Assembly: GCA_026874595.1 (NCBI GenBank)
Contig: CM049307.1
Span: 75,182,643-75,246,642 of the forward strand
From: Sipunculus nudus
Taxonomy: Eukaryota > Annelida > Sipuncula > Golfingiida > Sipunculidae
Reading direction: 5' to 3'
DNA length: 64,000 nt
Part shown: in pieces, positions 51,776-63,960 of the stretch
Numbering within the stretch: the first letter of the stretch is position 1
Layout of the letters: each line of letters starts with the position of its first letter
Translations under genes and position numbers: made by a program
Notes under the pieces: generated by a model
What the model was told of the DNA's origin: nothing
Database searches by the model: none
The model's input: only the letters and a program-made list of their open reading frames with translations

Positions 51776-52094
51776 GGTTGTCTGTTTATAATCTAATGAG
51801 TTACATGCAAACATACTGCACATTGGATTTTGAATGCTTCACTTATCAGTATAAGTAATGTTAAAACATAATTAAGTTTCACAATGTGGAAATAAAACCA
51901 ACCACAGTGGAAATTATTTAAAATCTCTGTCTTTCCCAGTTTATTAGACACTTAGTAAAATCATTTCCTATTACATCACAGTAGAAAAACCTTTTTATGT
52001 TTTCAGCTCTTAAGCAGAATCTCTTGCAAATTTCTGTCTCACCTTGAATTATATTTTGCTGTTATGTTTGTTTGTATAAAAACTAGATGCATAT

Positions 52095-54482
52095 TTTTAG
52101 CTCAGCTGACTTTCAGTCATGCTGGGCTATAGCGATGGGTCTTTGTCCGTCGTCCTTCCGTCTGTCCGTCCGTCCGCGGACGGCCGGCCGTCCGTTAGCA
52201 GGGCACAAATCATAACCGTAGGGGCTAGGGCCATGAACCCTATGCAGTCTTAGAGGTTATAAAAAGATCTCCTTGCAAACCTGAAATTAGGTCACTGCGA
52301 CCTATATTCTCGAAGTTATGGGGTGTGTTTGCACCCCCCAGAAATAACTCTTTGAGACAAAATTTTAATCCCAAACCTTCCATCTTTCACATACAGCTCA
52401 CCTACCAACAGGGGAAGAACCATAATTTTTTTTAGGTCAAAAGGTCAAAGGTCAAGGTCACAGGAGCCTCTTCTTTGAAAAGCCTGTGGATGCATTTTAA
52501 GCCAACCCTTTCATCCCAAATCTTTGATTTTTCACATATAGCTCACCTACTAAGTTGGAGAAGAGTCCTATAGATTTTGAGGTCACAAGGTCAAAGGTCA
52601 GGGTCACAGGATCCACTTCTTTGAAAAGGTTGTGGACACATTTCAAGCTAGACTTTTCATTCCAAACCTTCCAGCACTGATATCGCTTCTCTGCCAACAG
52701 GGGAAAAGACCTGTTGATTTTGAGGTCAAAGGTCAAGTTCACAGCACAGGCAAACTTTTCAATCTGTACCTTCCATCTGTCATATATGGCTTACCTACCA
52801 ATAAGGGAAGAAGCCTATTGATGTTGAGGTCAAAAAGTCAAAGGTCAAGGTCACAATATTTAATTGTTCTAAATGCTTGTGAGCATATTTGAAGTGTAAC
52901 TGTTCAACCCAAACCTTCAGTCTTTTGACTGAGTATTCTTCATATTTATGGGTCTTTTTGCTTGAATAAATAACTTATTGATTTTGGGGTCCGCTGGTCA
53001 GCAGGTTGAAGGTTGCAGGTCAAAGTTATTCACCCATTGGTTGCCAAGTAATTACACCAGATTTAAGTGGTTAGTAGTTACCCATCATTTAGAAAGAATC
53101 CAGTTGATATATGGGCAAAAGGCCAAGGTCATAGGTCAGGGATGTTCACAATTACTTATTTTATAGACCATCTCTTTTTTTCTTGTATATATAACCATCC
53201 CACTCCAGCTGGTACATCTTCCTGTGTGGCTGTAATTGTGAGTGACACTGGTGACATATGACTCCCTTTTGTATCAGCCTATTAAGTGATAAGGCTCAGT
53301 GATAAGTACCTCGTTACTTCATAACAAAAACACTGTTGTCAGAATGCTTCAGCCAGGCATTAAGACTATGAGAGTATAGTATTAAGGTTTAGCTACTGAT
53401 TTATAAGATGATGGGAACATTTTGCAGTTTATTTTATGGAATCCTAGCAATAAACTTAGTTTCCTAGATATCTGAATATTTTAATATATATCACCACATA
53501 TAAAAGCAAGTGTTTGTTCTCATAATATGTGGATGTGTACCTTGATTTAGGATGGCTTTTTGTTTTATTTCAAGACTCTTAGTCATGCTTTCTGCATTTC
53601 TTTTCTTTCAGGTTTGGCAGTTTACCTACCCTGCTGACCCCATTGAAAAGCAGAGTGATAATAAAAAATATTGGACTTACACTTTTTACAATTGCATATC
53701 TATAAATCTGATATGAGGGCCTGGACATGCCTTTTGAATTATTTTGGGCATTCATTACTGGATAATTTGCCCAAGTTTGGTCTCTTATTGGAGAATGTGG
53801 GATATCAAATGTCATACTTGTCAGAAATCCATAATGTCTGCCAGTTAGCCACCTTAGAAATTCTTTCTTCAGTGCAGTTTCAGTAATTTTTCTTTAATGT
53901 TTGGTCCGATTTAGAGAATGTTTGTTGTCTGATTTCAGACTTGTCAGAAGTCCAATATGGCAACCAGGCAACCATCTTTTAATTCCTTTTGATCATATTA
54001 TCTCAAGAACAGTTAAAGTGAATGCAGTTGGATGTATATTTATGTAATCTTGTAAAGGATTGGGTCAAATATTTCTGAATAAATATTACCATCATTTATA
54101 AAAGTGCAGTACAGTTGGCTTGTATTGAATAAAAATTCATACAGAAGCACCTGTTTCTCAATAATTCTTGCATGTATTTCCTTGATTTTTGCTATATATT
54201 TTGAACTTATATTTTCCCTTTGTGGTGTTCCTTTGAGACTGACAGGTTTCAAGCAAGCTGTTGGAAAGTTCCTGATAGCTTAACAATCATGCATTTTCCT
54301 CAGACCATCAATTCACTGTGTTTTAACCAGACATAGTTGATATATATTTCTGTTGTCATAGAAAAATTTCAACAAATTGGCAAATTGGTTCTTCAAAATT
54401 TGACTGGAAGTTGTGAATCTCAGTCCATGATGTCACAGGTCATGCTTGGCAGCTGAGCGTCATGACCCATGGGTCACTTGTT
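52095..54482 (+). mobile_element. Helentron-like element, copy 4 (different internal subfamily)
   Basis: The head AGCTCAGCTGAC is at 52099, then a GTCC-type run merging into a GC-rich palindromic cggacggccggccgtccg (about 52178-52195). The interior is unrelated to copies 1-3: four to five degenerate units of about 100-150 bp from 52374, each with CTTCCATCT...CACATA..GCTCACCTAC and AAGGTCAAAGGTCAAGGTCA. The end is CAGCTGAGC at 54450, the 14-bp palindrome TGACCCATGGGTCA and CTTGTTA. It lies downstream of FOXRED2. Confidence 0.7.
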
Positions 54483-55754
54483 ATGTTTAAAGTTTGCTAT
54501 TTTGTTGTTTTATCATACATTGCACTGGGCTAGCTATTGCTGCAAGTTGTATTTCTATACTGTACATATTTGTTACACATATTGTCACACCATTCAAATT
54601 ATTTACATTTATCCATCAGAGCTTTTCTGTGTTCTGAAACCTAAGATAATACATATGAATAATACAAGATCAGGAATGACATCAGCACAGCTGAAAGAAC
54701 AAAATACAAGCATACAGTGTCACAAAATAAAGACTCTTTCTTGATAGAAACTGTTACATATATTTCATATAAAACTGGTACACATTTTAAAATTCTGTGT
54801 ATATTGATTCCTCAGCAAGGTTCTGAGCAAATTGGACACTGCTGTCTGAAAATAACTCTGTGTTTGAGAGAATTCAAGTAACATACAGAACTCAACTGCG
54901 TCATTTGCTTTAAAGTTTAATTTAACCATTTTCCACCAGTTGTCTCTGGCTACATCACAGAGCATAGCCAAGGCTTCCCTCTGGTGATGGATTTTAAAAC
55001 CTCCAGATTGAGAATTCAGTTGGACCAATGAACTTTGCTACACTGATCATTGAATGTGAAGTTGCAGACTTGAAGTATCCAGTTGGAGCCGCCCATATTT
55101 GACCAGTTCTGTCCAAGGGTCCTGTCAAAATGTAGTTATATTTAATGTGGCATAAACAGAGAGAGTGACCTGTACTGACTGCATGCATTACAAATATGTG
55201 TTGGACTATATTTATTGTACATGGCATGAATACAACTGTACTTGTTATAAATGTCACCTTGCAAGAATCCAAATGCATCTTGCAGCTGTGTTGACATTTA
55301 TAAATTATTTAGATATATTCATGATGCATGACTTTGTAAGTAGAAAAGTGTAATATATGTCCTGTTAAAAATGGTAAAATATTATACACATACAGGGTTA
55401 CCAGTAGTTATGTCCATTTGGTAACTATATATTATGCCAAACTTGCAACTCCCTGTTTGCCAATGTGTCTAACATGACCAACAGATTGACAACTGTGGCC
55501 TTATAAAGTCTGGTATTTGGGTTGAAGCTATGAATAGTGTTTGTATAAGGGGTACAGGTTATCATTAACCAGCCATCTATATGACTTCAATATTTTCATG
55601 TGTTAATAAAGCTATTTTTCTATGGAAATTGGTGTTTATTGTTGATGTGACAATGAATGCATGTTGTCACTTTAGAGTGTATGAAACAAAGTTTGACTAT
55701 GTTTTGTAGCAGAAGGACACAGTAATTGTGATTATAGTTTGAGGTATCCTTATG
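54483..55754. other. Intergenic DNA before minisatellite D
   Basis: AT-rich. Short frames on both strands (for example 54765-55028 minus) lack domains and splice context. Nothing was identified. Confidence 0.6.
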
Positions 55755-58700
55755 ATGAAAGGTGGAGGGGACATTCATTTTATGAAAGGTGGAGGGGCCA
55801 TTCTTGTGGTGAAAGGTGGAGGGGTCACTCGTGTTGAAAGGTGGAGGGAACATTCTTACGGTGAAAAGTGGAGGGATCACTCTTGTGGTGAAAGGTGAAG
55901 AGGACATACTTGTGGTGAAAAGTGGAGGGGACATTCTTGTGGTGAAAGGTGGAGGGGCCATTCTTAAGGTGAAAAGTGGAGGGGCCATTCTTGTGGTGAA
56001 AAGTGGAGGGATCACTCTTGTGGTGAAAGGTGGAGAGGACATTCTTGTGGTGAAAAGTGGAGGGGACATTCTTGTGGTGAAAGGTGGAAAGGACATTCTT
56101 GTGGTGAAAAGTGGAGGGGACATTCTTGTGGTGAAAGGTGGAGGGGCCATTCTTAAGGTGAAAAGTGGAGGGGACATTCTTGTGGTGAAAAGTGGAGGGG
56201 ACCATTCTTGTGGTAAAAGGTGGAGAGGACATTCTTGTGGTGACAAGTGGAGGGGACATTCTTGTGGTGAAAAGTGGAGGGGACATTCTTAAGGTGAAAA
56301 GTGGAGGGGCCATTCTTGTGGTGAAAAGTGGAGAGGACATTCTTGTGGTGAAAAGTGGTGGGGCCATTCTTGTGGTGAAGTGGAGGGGTCATTCTTGTGA
56401 TGAAAAGTGGAGGGGCCATTCTTGTGGTGAAAAGTGGAGGGGACATTCTTGTGGTGAAAAGTGGAGGGGACATTCTTGTGGTGAAAAGTGGAAGGGACAT
56501 TCTTGTGGTGAAAAGTGGAGGGGACATTCTTGTGGTGAAAAGTGGAGGGGCCATTCTTGTGGTGAAGTGGAGGGGTCATTCTTGTGATGAAAAGTGGAGG
56601 GGCCATTCTTGTGGTGAAGTGGAGGGGTCATTCTTGTGATGAAAAGTGGAGGGGACATTCTTGTGGTGAAGCGGAGGGGTCATTTTTGTGATGAAAAGTG
56701 GAGGGGACATTCTTGTGGTGAAAAGTGGAGGGGATATTCTTGTGGTGAAAGTGGAGGGGCCATTCTTGTGGTGAAGTGGAAGGGTCATTCTTGTGATGAA
56801 AAGTGGAGGGGACTTTCTTGTGGTGAAAAGTGGAGGGGACATTCTTGTGGTGAAAGGTGGAGGGGACATTCTTGTGGTGAAAAGTGGAGGGGCCATTCTT
56901 GTGGTGAAGTGGAGGGGCCATTCTTGTGATGAAAAGTGGAGGGGACATTCTTGTGGTGAAGTGGAGGGGTCATTCTTGTGATGAAAAGTGGAGGGGACAT
57001 TATTGTGGTGAAGTGGAGGGGACATTCTTGTGGTGAAAAGTGGAGGGGACATTCTTGTGGTGAAAAGTGGAGGGGCCATCCTTAAGGTGAAATGTGAAGG
57101 GGACATTCTTTTTGGTGAAAGGTGGAGGGGACATTCTTAAGGAGAAAAGTGGAGGGGACATTCTTAAGGAGAAAAGTGGAGGGGACATTCTTGTGGTGAA
57201 AAGTGGAGGGGACACTCTTGTGGTGAAAAGTGGAGGGGCCATTCTTGTGGTGAAAAGTGGAGGGGACATTCTTGTGGTGAAGTGGAGGGGTCATTCTTGT
57301 GATGAAAAGTGGAGGGGACATTCTTGTGGTGAAAAGTGGAGGGGACATTCTTGTGGTGAAAAGTGGAGGGGACATTCTTGTGGTGAAAAGTGGAGGGGCC
57401 ATTCTTGTGGTGAAGTGGAGGGGTCATTCTTGTGATGAAAAGTGGAGGGGCCATTCTTGAGGTGAAGTGGAGGGGTCATTCTTGTGATGAAAAGTGGAGG
57501 GGACATTCTTGTGGTGAAGTGGAGGGGTCATTCTTGTGATGAAAAGTGGAGGGGACATTCTTGTGGTGAAAAGTGGAGGGGATATTCTTGTGGTGAAAAG
57601 TGGAAGGGATATTCTTGTGGTGAAAGTGGAGGGGCCATTCTTGTGGTGAAGTGGAAGGGTCATTCTTGTGATGAAAAGTGGAGGGGACATTCTTGTGGTG
57701 AAAAGTGGAGAGGACATTCTTGTGGTGAAAAGTGGAGGGGACATTCTTGTGGTGAAAAGTGGAGGGGACATTCTTGTGGTGAAAAGTAGAGGGGCCATTC
57801 TTGTGGTGAAGTGGAAGGGTCATTCTTGTGATGAAAAGTGGAGGGGACATTCTTGTGGTGAAAAGTGGAGAGGACATACTTGTGGTGGAAAGTGGAGGGG
57901 ACATTCTTGTGGTGAAAAGTGGAGGGGACATTCTTGTGGTGAAAAGTGGAGGGGCCATTCTTGTGGTGAAGTGGAGGGGTCATTCTTGTGATGAAAATTG
58001 GGGGGACATTCTTGTGGTGAAAAGTGGCGGGGACATTCTTGTGGTGAAAGGTGGAGGGGACATTCTTGTGGTGAAAAGGGGAGGGGCCATTCTTAAGGTG
58101 AAAAGTGGAGGGGACATTCTTGTGATGAAAAGTGGAGGGGACATTCTTGTGATGAAAAGTGGAGGGGCCATTCTTGTGGTGAAAAGTGGAGGGGACATTC
58201 TTGTGGTGAAAGGTGGAGGGGCCATTCTTAAGGTGAAATGTGGAGGGGACATTCTTTTTGGTGAAAGGTGGAGGGGACATTCTTAAGGAGAAAAGTGGAG
58301 GGGACATTCTTAAGGTGAAAAGTGGAGGGGACATTCTTGTGGTGAAAAGTGGAGGGGCCATTCTTAAGGTGAAAATTGGAGGGGCCATTCTTGTGATGAA
58401 AAGTGGAGGGGCCATTCTTGTGGTGAAAAGTGGAGGGGACATTCTTGTGGTGAAAGGTGGAGGGGCCATTCTTAAGGTGAAATGTGGAGGGGACATTCTT
58501 GTGATGAAAAGTGGAGGGGCCATTCTTGTGGTGAAAAGTGGAGGGGACATTCTTGTGGTGAAAGGTGGAGGGGCCATTCTTAAGGTGAAATGTGGAGGGG
58601 ACATTCTTGTGATGAAAAGTGGAGGGGACATTCTTGTGGTGAAAAGTGGAGGGGCCATTCTTGTGGTGAAAAGTGGAGGGGTCACTCTTGTGGTGAAAAG

Positions 58701-58990
58701 TGGAGGGGACATTCTTGTGGTGAAAAGTGGAGAGGACATTCTTGTGGTGAAAAGTGGAGGGGACATTCTTGTGGTGAAAAGTGGGGGGGGGGGGGGACAT
58801 TCTTGTGGTGAAAAGTGGAGGGGCCATTCTTGTGGTGAAAAGTGGAGGGGACATTCTTGTGGTGAAAAGTGGAGAGGACATTCTTGTAATGAAAAGTGGA
58901 GGGGCCATTCTTGGGTGAAAAGTTTGAGAGGACATTCTTGTGGTGAAAAGGACATTCTTGTAGTGAAAGGTCGAGAGGTTATTCATGTTT
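55755..58990. repeat. Minisatellite D, 27-bp G-rich units, about 120 copies
   Basis: The unit contains GTGGTGAAAAGTGGAGGGGA and CATTCTT (27 bp). The plus strand is strongly G/A-rich and cytosine-poor. Because 27 is a multiple of 3 and the unit lacks stops in several frames, frames stay open for hundreds of codons on both strands (for example 57660-58955 minus, 58240-59109 plus). Many units have 2-nt deletions (gtggtgaagtgg), which shift the frame, so these are not protein genes. A 1146-bp offset copy (57111 and 58257) shows higher-order duplication. A G run sits at about 58784-58796. Confidence 0.97.
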
Positions 58991-59184
58991 TGAAGGTGGA
59001 GACATCTGGAGGGGACATCCACACTTTGAAAGGTGGTTGGGACATCCTGGTGGTGAAAGGTGAAAGGGACTTTAATGAGGTTGAACAGTGGAGAAGGAAA
59101 TCATTGTAATGAAAGGTAGAGAGGACATTTGAATGTCGAGAAGGAAATCATTGTAATGAAAGGTAGAGAGGACATTCAAATGTA

Positions 59185-60545
59185 GAGAGGGACACAGGCA
59201 TGTAATCCAGGAGGGACACAGGCATGTTATAAAAGGAGGGACATAGACATGCTATCAAGGAATGACAGGCATGTAGTCAAGGAGGGACACAGGCATGTTA
59301 TATAGGAGAGACACAGGCATGTAATCAAGGGAGGGACATAGACCTGCTATCAAAGAGTGACACAGGCATGATATAAAGGGAGGAACATAGACATGGTATC
59401 AAGGAGGGACATAGACATGGTTTCTAGGTGGGATACAGGCATGTTATAGAGGGAGGGACATAGACATGCTGTCAAGGAAGGACACAGGCATGTTATATAG
59501 GAGAGACGTAGACATGTAATCAAGGAGGGACACAGGCATGTTATAATGGGAGGGACATAGTCATGCTATCAAGGAGGGACACAGGCATGCTATCAAGGAG
59601 GGACATGGGCATGTAATCAAGAAAGTACACAGGCATGTTATATAGGAGAGACACAGGCATGTAATCAAGGAGGGACACAGGCATGTTATAATGGGAGGGA
59701 CATAGTCATGCTATCAAGGAGGGACACAGGCATGCTATCAAGGAGGGACATGGGCATGTAATCAAGGATGGACTCAGGCATGTTATATAGGAGAGACACA
59801 GGCATGTAATCAAGGAGGGACACAGGAATGTTATATAGGAGAGACACAGGCATGTAATCAAGGAGAGACACAGGCATGTTATAATGGGAGGGACACAGGC
59901 ATGTAGTCAAGGAGGGACACAGGCATGTTATATAGGAGAGACACAGGCATGTAATCAAGGTGGGACACAGGCATGTTATAATGGGAGGGACATAGACATG
60001 CTATCAAGGAGGGACACAGGCATGCTATCAAGAAGGGACAGAGGCATGCTATCAAGGAAGGACACGGGCATGTTATATAGGAGAGACACAGGCATGTTAT
60101 AAAGGGAGGGACATAGACACGGTATCAAGGAGGGACACAGGCATGCTATCAAGGAGGGACATGGGCATGAAATCAAGAAAGGACTCAGGCATGTTATAAA
60201 GGTAGGGACATAGACAGGGTATCAAGAAGGGACACAGGCATGTAGTCAAGGAGGGACACAGGCATGTTATATAGGAGAGACACAGGCATGTTATAAAGGA
60301 AGGGACATAGACACGGTATCAAGGAGGGAAACACAGGCATGCTATCAAGGAAGGACACAGGCATGTAATCAAGAAAGGACTCAGGCATGTTATAAAGGGA
60401 GGGACATAGACACGGTATCAAGGAGGGACATAGACATGGTATCTAGGAGGGACACAGGCATGTTATCATCGAGGGACACAGGCATGTTATGAAGGAAAGA
60501 CAGAGGCATGTAGTCAAGGAGAGACACTGGATATAGTTAGGTGGA
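59185..60545. repeat. Minisatellite E, 23-25 bp units, about 56 copies
   Basis: Units contain GGGACACAGGCATGTAATCA or the variants GGACATAGACATGCTATCA and AGAGACACAGGCATGTTATA. A six-unit block recurs at 144 bp (ttataatggg at 59541 and 59685). It abuts minisatellite D through a transitional stretch (59040-59185) sharing words with both. Confidence 0.95.
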
Positions 60546-61927
60546 GGGGAGAAAGACAGGCTATTTAAGGGGAGAGAGGGACATGGCTCAGAGGAGTAAT
60601 TATCAATAAATGTTTTATAGTGACACAAAGCTTATCAACATTTGTATAACATTTATCATAATTTACATTATAATATGAATTCTATACACATGCAAATCAA
60701 ATATGTGGTTCAATTACATGTAATCAAACCCTACTCCATACTAGTGTAATTCAACATGCTCCAAGTGTCCCTTCAGCTCTGTCACACACAAAAAAAAGAA
60801 AGAAAATCTTCAGATACCCACGTCCCAACAAATTATGAATCTAACTGCTATCAAACAGCATCATAAAATTCTTTATACTAATTCAAGATGATGGCAAATT
60901 TTATACACTAAAACCTGAAGATATTTGAAAATTTTATCTTATTCTAACAAAGGTGACTATAACAATATTCCCTATAATCTTTATTTTTTTCTAAAAAGAC
61001 CACAAGTACTCATAATAATGAGCTATTTGGTCTGTCTGTGAAATAATTTGTTGTTAATGATATTTAACAGCAACTCCAAATATACTTAGGGTTTTCCTTC
61101 ATTGTATGGCCCTTTACACAATCCATATACTCAGCACTAGCATTTACACTCCTCTCACTGAAGTCATTCCAGATCTCCTTCATTTTGACCACTGCTTTGT
61201 ATAACAAGATTCTTTGGGTTTCACCACCAGGGCTTGAACAGGGCAAACAACTGTAATCTAACCAATGAGACCATGATATTGCATTGTGCGTCCGGCTCCA
61301 AGTTCAAAATCTGTGACACCCTTGTTTGTATGATGCTTGGCCCTGTGCCAACCCTGGTTTTCAGACCAGAAAATGAAGGAAATCTGGAATAACTGTGGTG
61401 TACAAACACTGTATGATAAGTGCACACCAGATTGTTCCTATCACTGGAATATGACATATAAGTACCCAAAATGCCCACCAGGTGTCAGCACAATAGACTA
61501 AAACTTGTGATCAGTATGTATAACAGCAATGATCCCAAAAAAGACCGATTGTCAACACCACTTACAAAACAAATAAATAAAAATAATATGAGAATCTCTA
61601 AAGATCTAAGTTTAAAATACAGTATACCTATTTTATTTAGGCTGCTAAGAACCAACTATAATTTTGAACAAAAATGAAACACAAAATGGTGACCAAGAAA
61701 TTTGAATCGGGTTTATTAACTTTAATAACAAACAAGTAAAAAATATGAATTTATATAAAAAATACAAAAAAAATACAATATGGTCTTCCATGAAAAATAA
61801 ATGATTTTTCAATATACCCTTCATTAATTCATGTGCTTTTTGAAGATCACATAAGCCTCTTATCACATACAGAGTAAAACAGTTCAGTGTATATTGCAGT
61901 TCACAGCACCTGAATATATATGTACCA
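60546..61927. other. Intergenic DNA and probable 3' UTR of the zinc-finger gene
   Basis: The part nearest 61927 is likely the minus-strand gene's 3' UTR (poly(A) signal candidates at 61712 and 61632). The remainder shows a degenerate tRNA-like patch at 61230-61273 but no gene. Confidence 0.5.
61712..61717 (-). terminator. Candidate polyadenylation signal of the zinc-finger gene
   Basis: TTTATT on the plus strand (AATAAA on the minus strand) lies about 210 bases past the stop. A second copy is at 61632-61637. Either could be used. Confidence 0.35.
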
Positions 61928-62052
61928 TTACACTTTGTCTTTTGTTCTGTCTTTTTTGTCTTCAAACATTGAACACAGGAGTTTACGACTTTCCTCCGTC
62001 TGAAACAGTCTCATCTTGAGGCTCGGCTGACCTTGTTCAGGAAGTTCACCAT
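61928..62052 (-). CDS. Zinc-finger gene, terminal coding exon
   Basis: The minus-strand acceptor tttattacag precedes ATGGTGAAC. With the carried-over G it reads DGELPEQGQPSLKMRLF, then ESRKLLCSMFEDKK and a lysine-rich end before TAA at 61930-61928. The higher GC of this stretch compared with its flanks supports it being coding. Confidence 0.65.
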
Positions 62053-63614
62053 CTGTAATAAACATGTCTGATATAATCTAGGTAAGAAAAACAGCAAAAA
62101 GTTACACCTTTCACATGGCAATCCAGTGTTTTCAAACCGTTTTGGGCAAAATTTTTTGGATCAAGCCCAGGAGGTGGTTTTTAAACTGTTTTAATGCAAA
62201 ACATTAGTCCACTTTGCTTAAGTGTTGTGTAAACGTTAAAGAATGGTTTGGATCTAGTTTTCAGCAAACTGGTAAATTGTTTACGGCATTTCCCTCCAAA
62301 ACTATTGGTTACATCCCCTATTTCCTTTGGCCTTATGTCCGTGTGAATGCACAAAATGGATTCAAACTGATCTGGTCATACTGATTTGCCCAAATCGTTT
62401 TAAAAAGCTTATTGTGTGAAAGGGGTAATAATATAAACAGAAATTCTGACAGTAAATCCTTAATTTATTAATGCTAAGGTCAAAAATATCAATTATATGT
62501 TTCTCAAGCACTTTTTTTGGAAAACAATGCTGGTGGGCAGCTTTTCATTTTTATTTTTTACTGTAAAAATAGCACTGAATATTAGAGTAAATATCAGACA
62601 TCATTAGGGGGTAAATTGACCAGTTTTGGGGTCACAGATTATTTTTGTTAGTAGTGAACACACAAAAACACACATGATTATGTGCCTGGGATAATACCTC
62701 ATGTTCAACTGTTTGTCTTGCTGCACTACAAGAATTAAGATAAAAGTACCAGAAATGCCAAGGAGGAAAAATCATAAAGAAAGGTCAGGTGTGTAGATGG
62801 GGCTTTTTAATCACCAAAGTTTTATTATCGCAATAACTTCTGTTTCGCAAACATTGCTAATTTGAAACCCTCATGAACAAAAGGGCAACAACAGTATTCT
62901 GTACCTGCTAATGGGTCTAGCTTGTCTTTCTCCTTCAGGTCTTCTGTCAGGGAGTCATGTAGAAACTCAGGCAGATTATCTGGGTTGAAACAGCAGTATT
63001 TTTTATGAGATGATAAAAGCCCAAGTTGACCAATGAAGCTGCAACCATTGCAGCGGAAAGGGCATGCTACCTGAGGAATAAACAAATTTTATAATAATCA
63101 TGATATAGAAGACACCCCACCCCATGTAAAATGTAATAATTTATTTGCTGAATTTCAATACTATATACCTCAGATATATACTAACTTTACAATATCTGGT
63201 AGCTGTTAATTATCATTATGTTTAGCTGAAGTATAATTCACTATATACAGATTGCAGTATATAAAATATAATACTCATTTAATTGTTTTGCCCTTTTTTA
63301 AATAAAAATTTACAATAAATACAAACAATTTTGGCCAAAGAAGAGTATTTTCTGAGTGGTATGCTTTACCTACTTCTATCACTCACTGGTCTTTCCACAA
63401 TTTATTTCAGATAAAACAGGCCATTTAAAGCTGCATGGTCATTTACAAAAAAAGTCCAGATTTTCACATTTACATTTCATATTTTTCCACAGTGATTAAA
63501 TATATAAATATGGTGCTACTATACAGAAACCTGAAACCTAACCTTACCTGTTGGTCTCCAATAATATTCTCCAGGATAAAGTCATGGTGCATGTCCTGCT
63601 TCCGTAAAGGTTTT
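61928..63614 (-). CDS. TRAF/SIAH-type zinc-finger protein, last three coding exons (partial gene)
   Basis: On the minus strand, 63614-63548, 63070-62905 and 62052-61928 join in frame to about 118 residues and a TAA; the 5' part is outside the window. Both introns are GT-AG. The first visible residues, KPLRKQDMHHDFILENIIGDQQ, could follow the last cysteine pair of a RING finger (CPxCRKPL pattern), which is inference. Then comes C-x6-C-x11-H-x3-C (62993-63064), the TRAF/SIAH-type zinc finger. The tail is charged: an acidic segment after PEFLHDSLTEDL, then a basic C-terminus ending KDRTKDKV. TRAF/SIAH fingers usually sit after a RING in ubiquitin ligases or signalling adaptors. I do not recognise the specific family member. 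It converges on FOXRED2. Confidence 0.72.
62053..62904 (-). other. Last intron of the zinc-finger gene
   Basis: Phase 1 with GT-AG borders on the minus strand. It includes 23 codons of read-through frame at its 5' end (down to 62825). No repeats recognised. Confidence 0.6.
62905..63070 (-). CDS. Zinc-finger gene, penultimate exon (carries the finger)
   Basis: The minus-strand acceptor ttattcctcag precedes GTAGCATGCCC. It encodes VACPFRCNGCSFIG..., giving a full C-x6-C-x11-H-x3-C finger. The donor is GCAG|gtacag at 62904. Reading through that donor keeps a frame open for 23 more codons (ending at 62825), so intron retention would give a different tail. The spliced join to 62052 is preferred because it restores a long charged frame. 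Confidence 0.72.
63548..63614 (-). CDS. Zinc-finger gene, antepenultimate visible exon
   Basis: On the minus strand, an acceptor with a long pyrimidine tract (tttttttcag) precedes AAAACCTTTACGG, and the donor is CAACAG|gtaagg. The 67 nt enter with one base finishing a codon and end in phase 0 at GDQQ. Residues PLRKQD and ILENIIG fit the linker between a RING and a TRAF-type finger. Confidence 0.68.
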
Positions 63615-63714
63615 CTGAAAAAAAACAAAATGTTTTCTGAAATAATACAAAAGTTTTTCTGAAATAATACAAAAGTTTTTCTGAAACTAGAATACTGACA
63701 GGTCAGGAAAGGCC

Positions 63715-63960
63715 CTGCAAAAGGCCTGTGACCTTGACTTTTGACCTTTTGACCCCAAAGTCAAAATGTTTCCTTCTGCTATAGGTAGGTGAGCTATATG
63801 TGGAAGACAGATGGTTTGAGATGAAAAGTTTGGCTGAAAATACATCCACAATCTTTTTAAAGAAGTGGGTCAATCCATCCTGAAGTTATCATCCAAAAAC
63901 AAGGGACAAATGGACGGAAAGGGTGATTACTATAGGGCACCCGCTTTTTCAAGCTAGGCC
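63715..63960 (-). mobile_element. Fragment related to Helentron-like copy 4, inverted
   Basis: Read on the minus strand it shows a CCGTCC remnant, CTTCTTTAAAAAG, CCACATATAGCTCACCTACC and GGTCAAAAGTCAAGGTCACA, the internal words of copy 4. The subterminal ends were not found, so it is a truncated or different-subfamily copy. Confidence 0.55.

Larger units (their letters stand above)
48737..52094. other. Intergenic DNA downstream of FOXRED2
   Basis: It contains the palindrome cluster (49788-49895), a MITE fragment (50135) and the TA/CA microsatellite (51719). No coding signal on either strand. Confidence 0.65.

Noticed and set aside
55620-59109. Long open frames of up to 431 codons on both strands
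   Set aside because: They come from the 27-bp tandem repeat. Frames open simultaneously on both strands, and frequent 2-nt deletions switch frame. There is no splice context or domain.
61230-61273. tRNA-like A and B box words on the minus strand (TGGTTAGA, GTTCAAGCCC)
   Set aside because: The boxes are only about 19 bp apart, too close for a tRNA or a standard SINE promoter, and no stems close.
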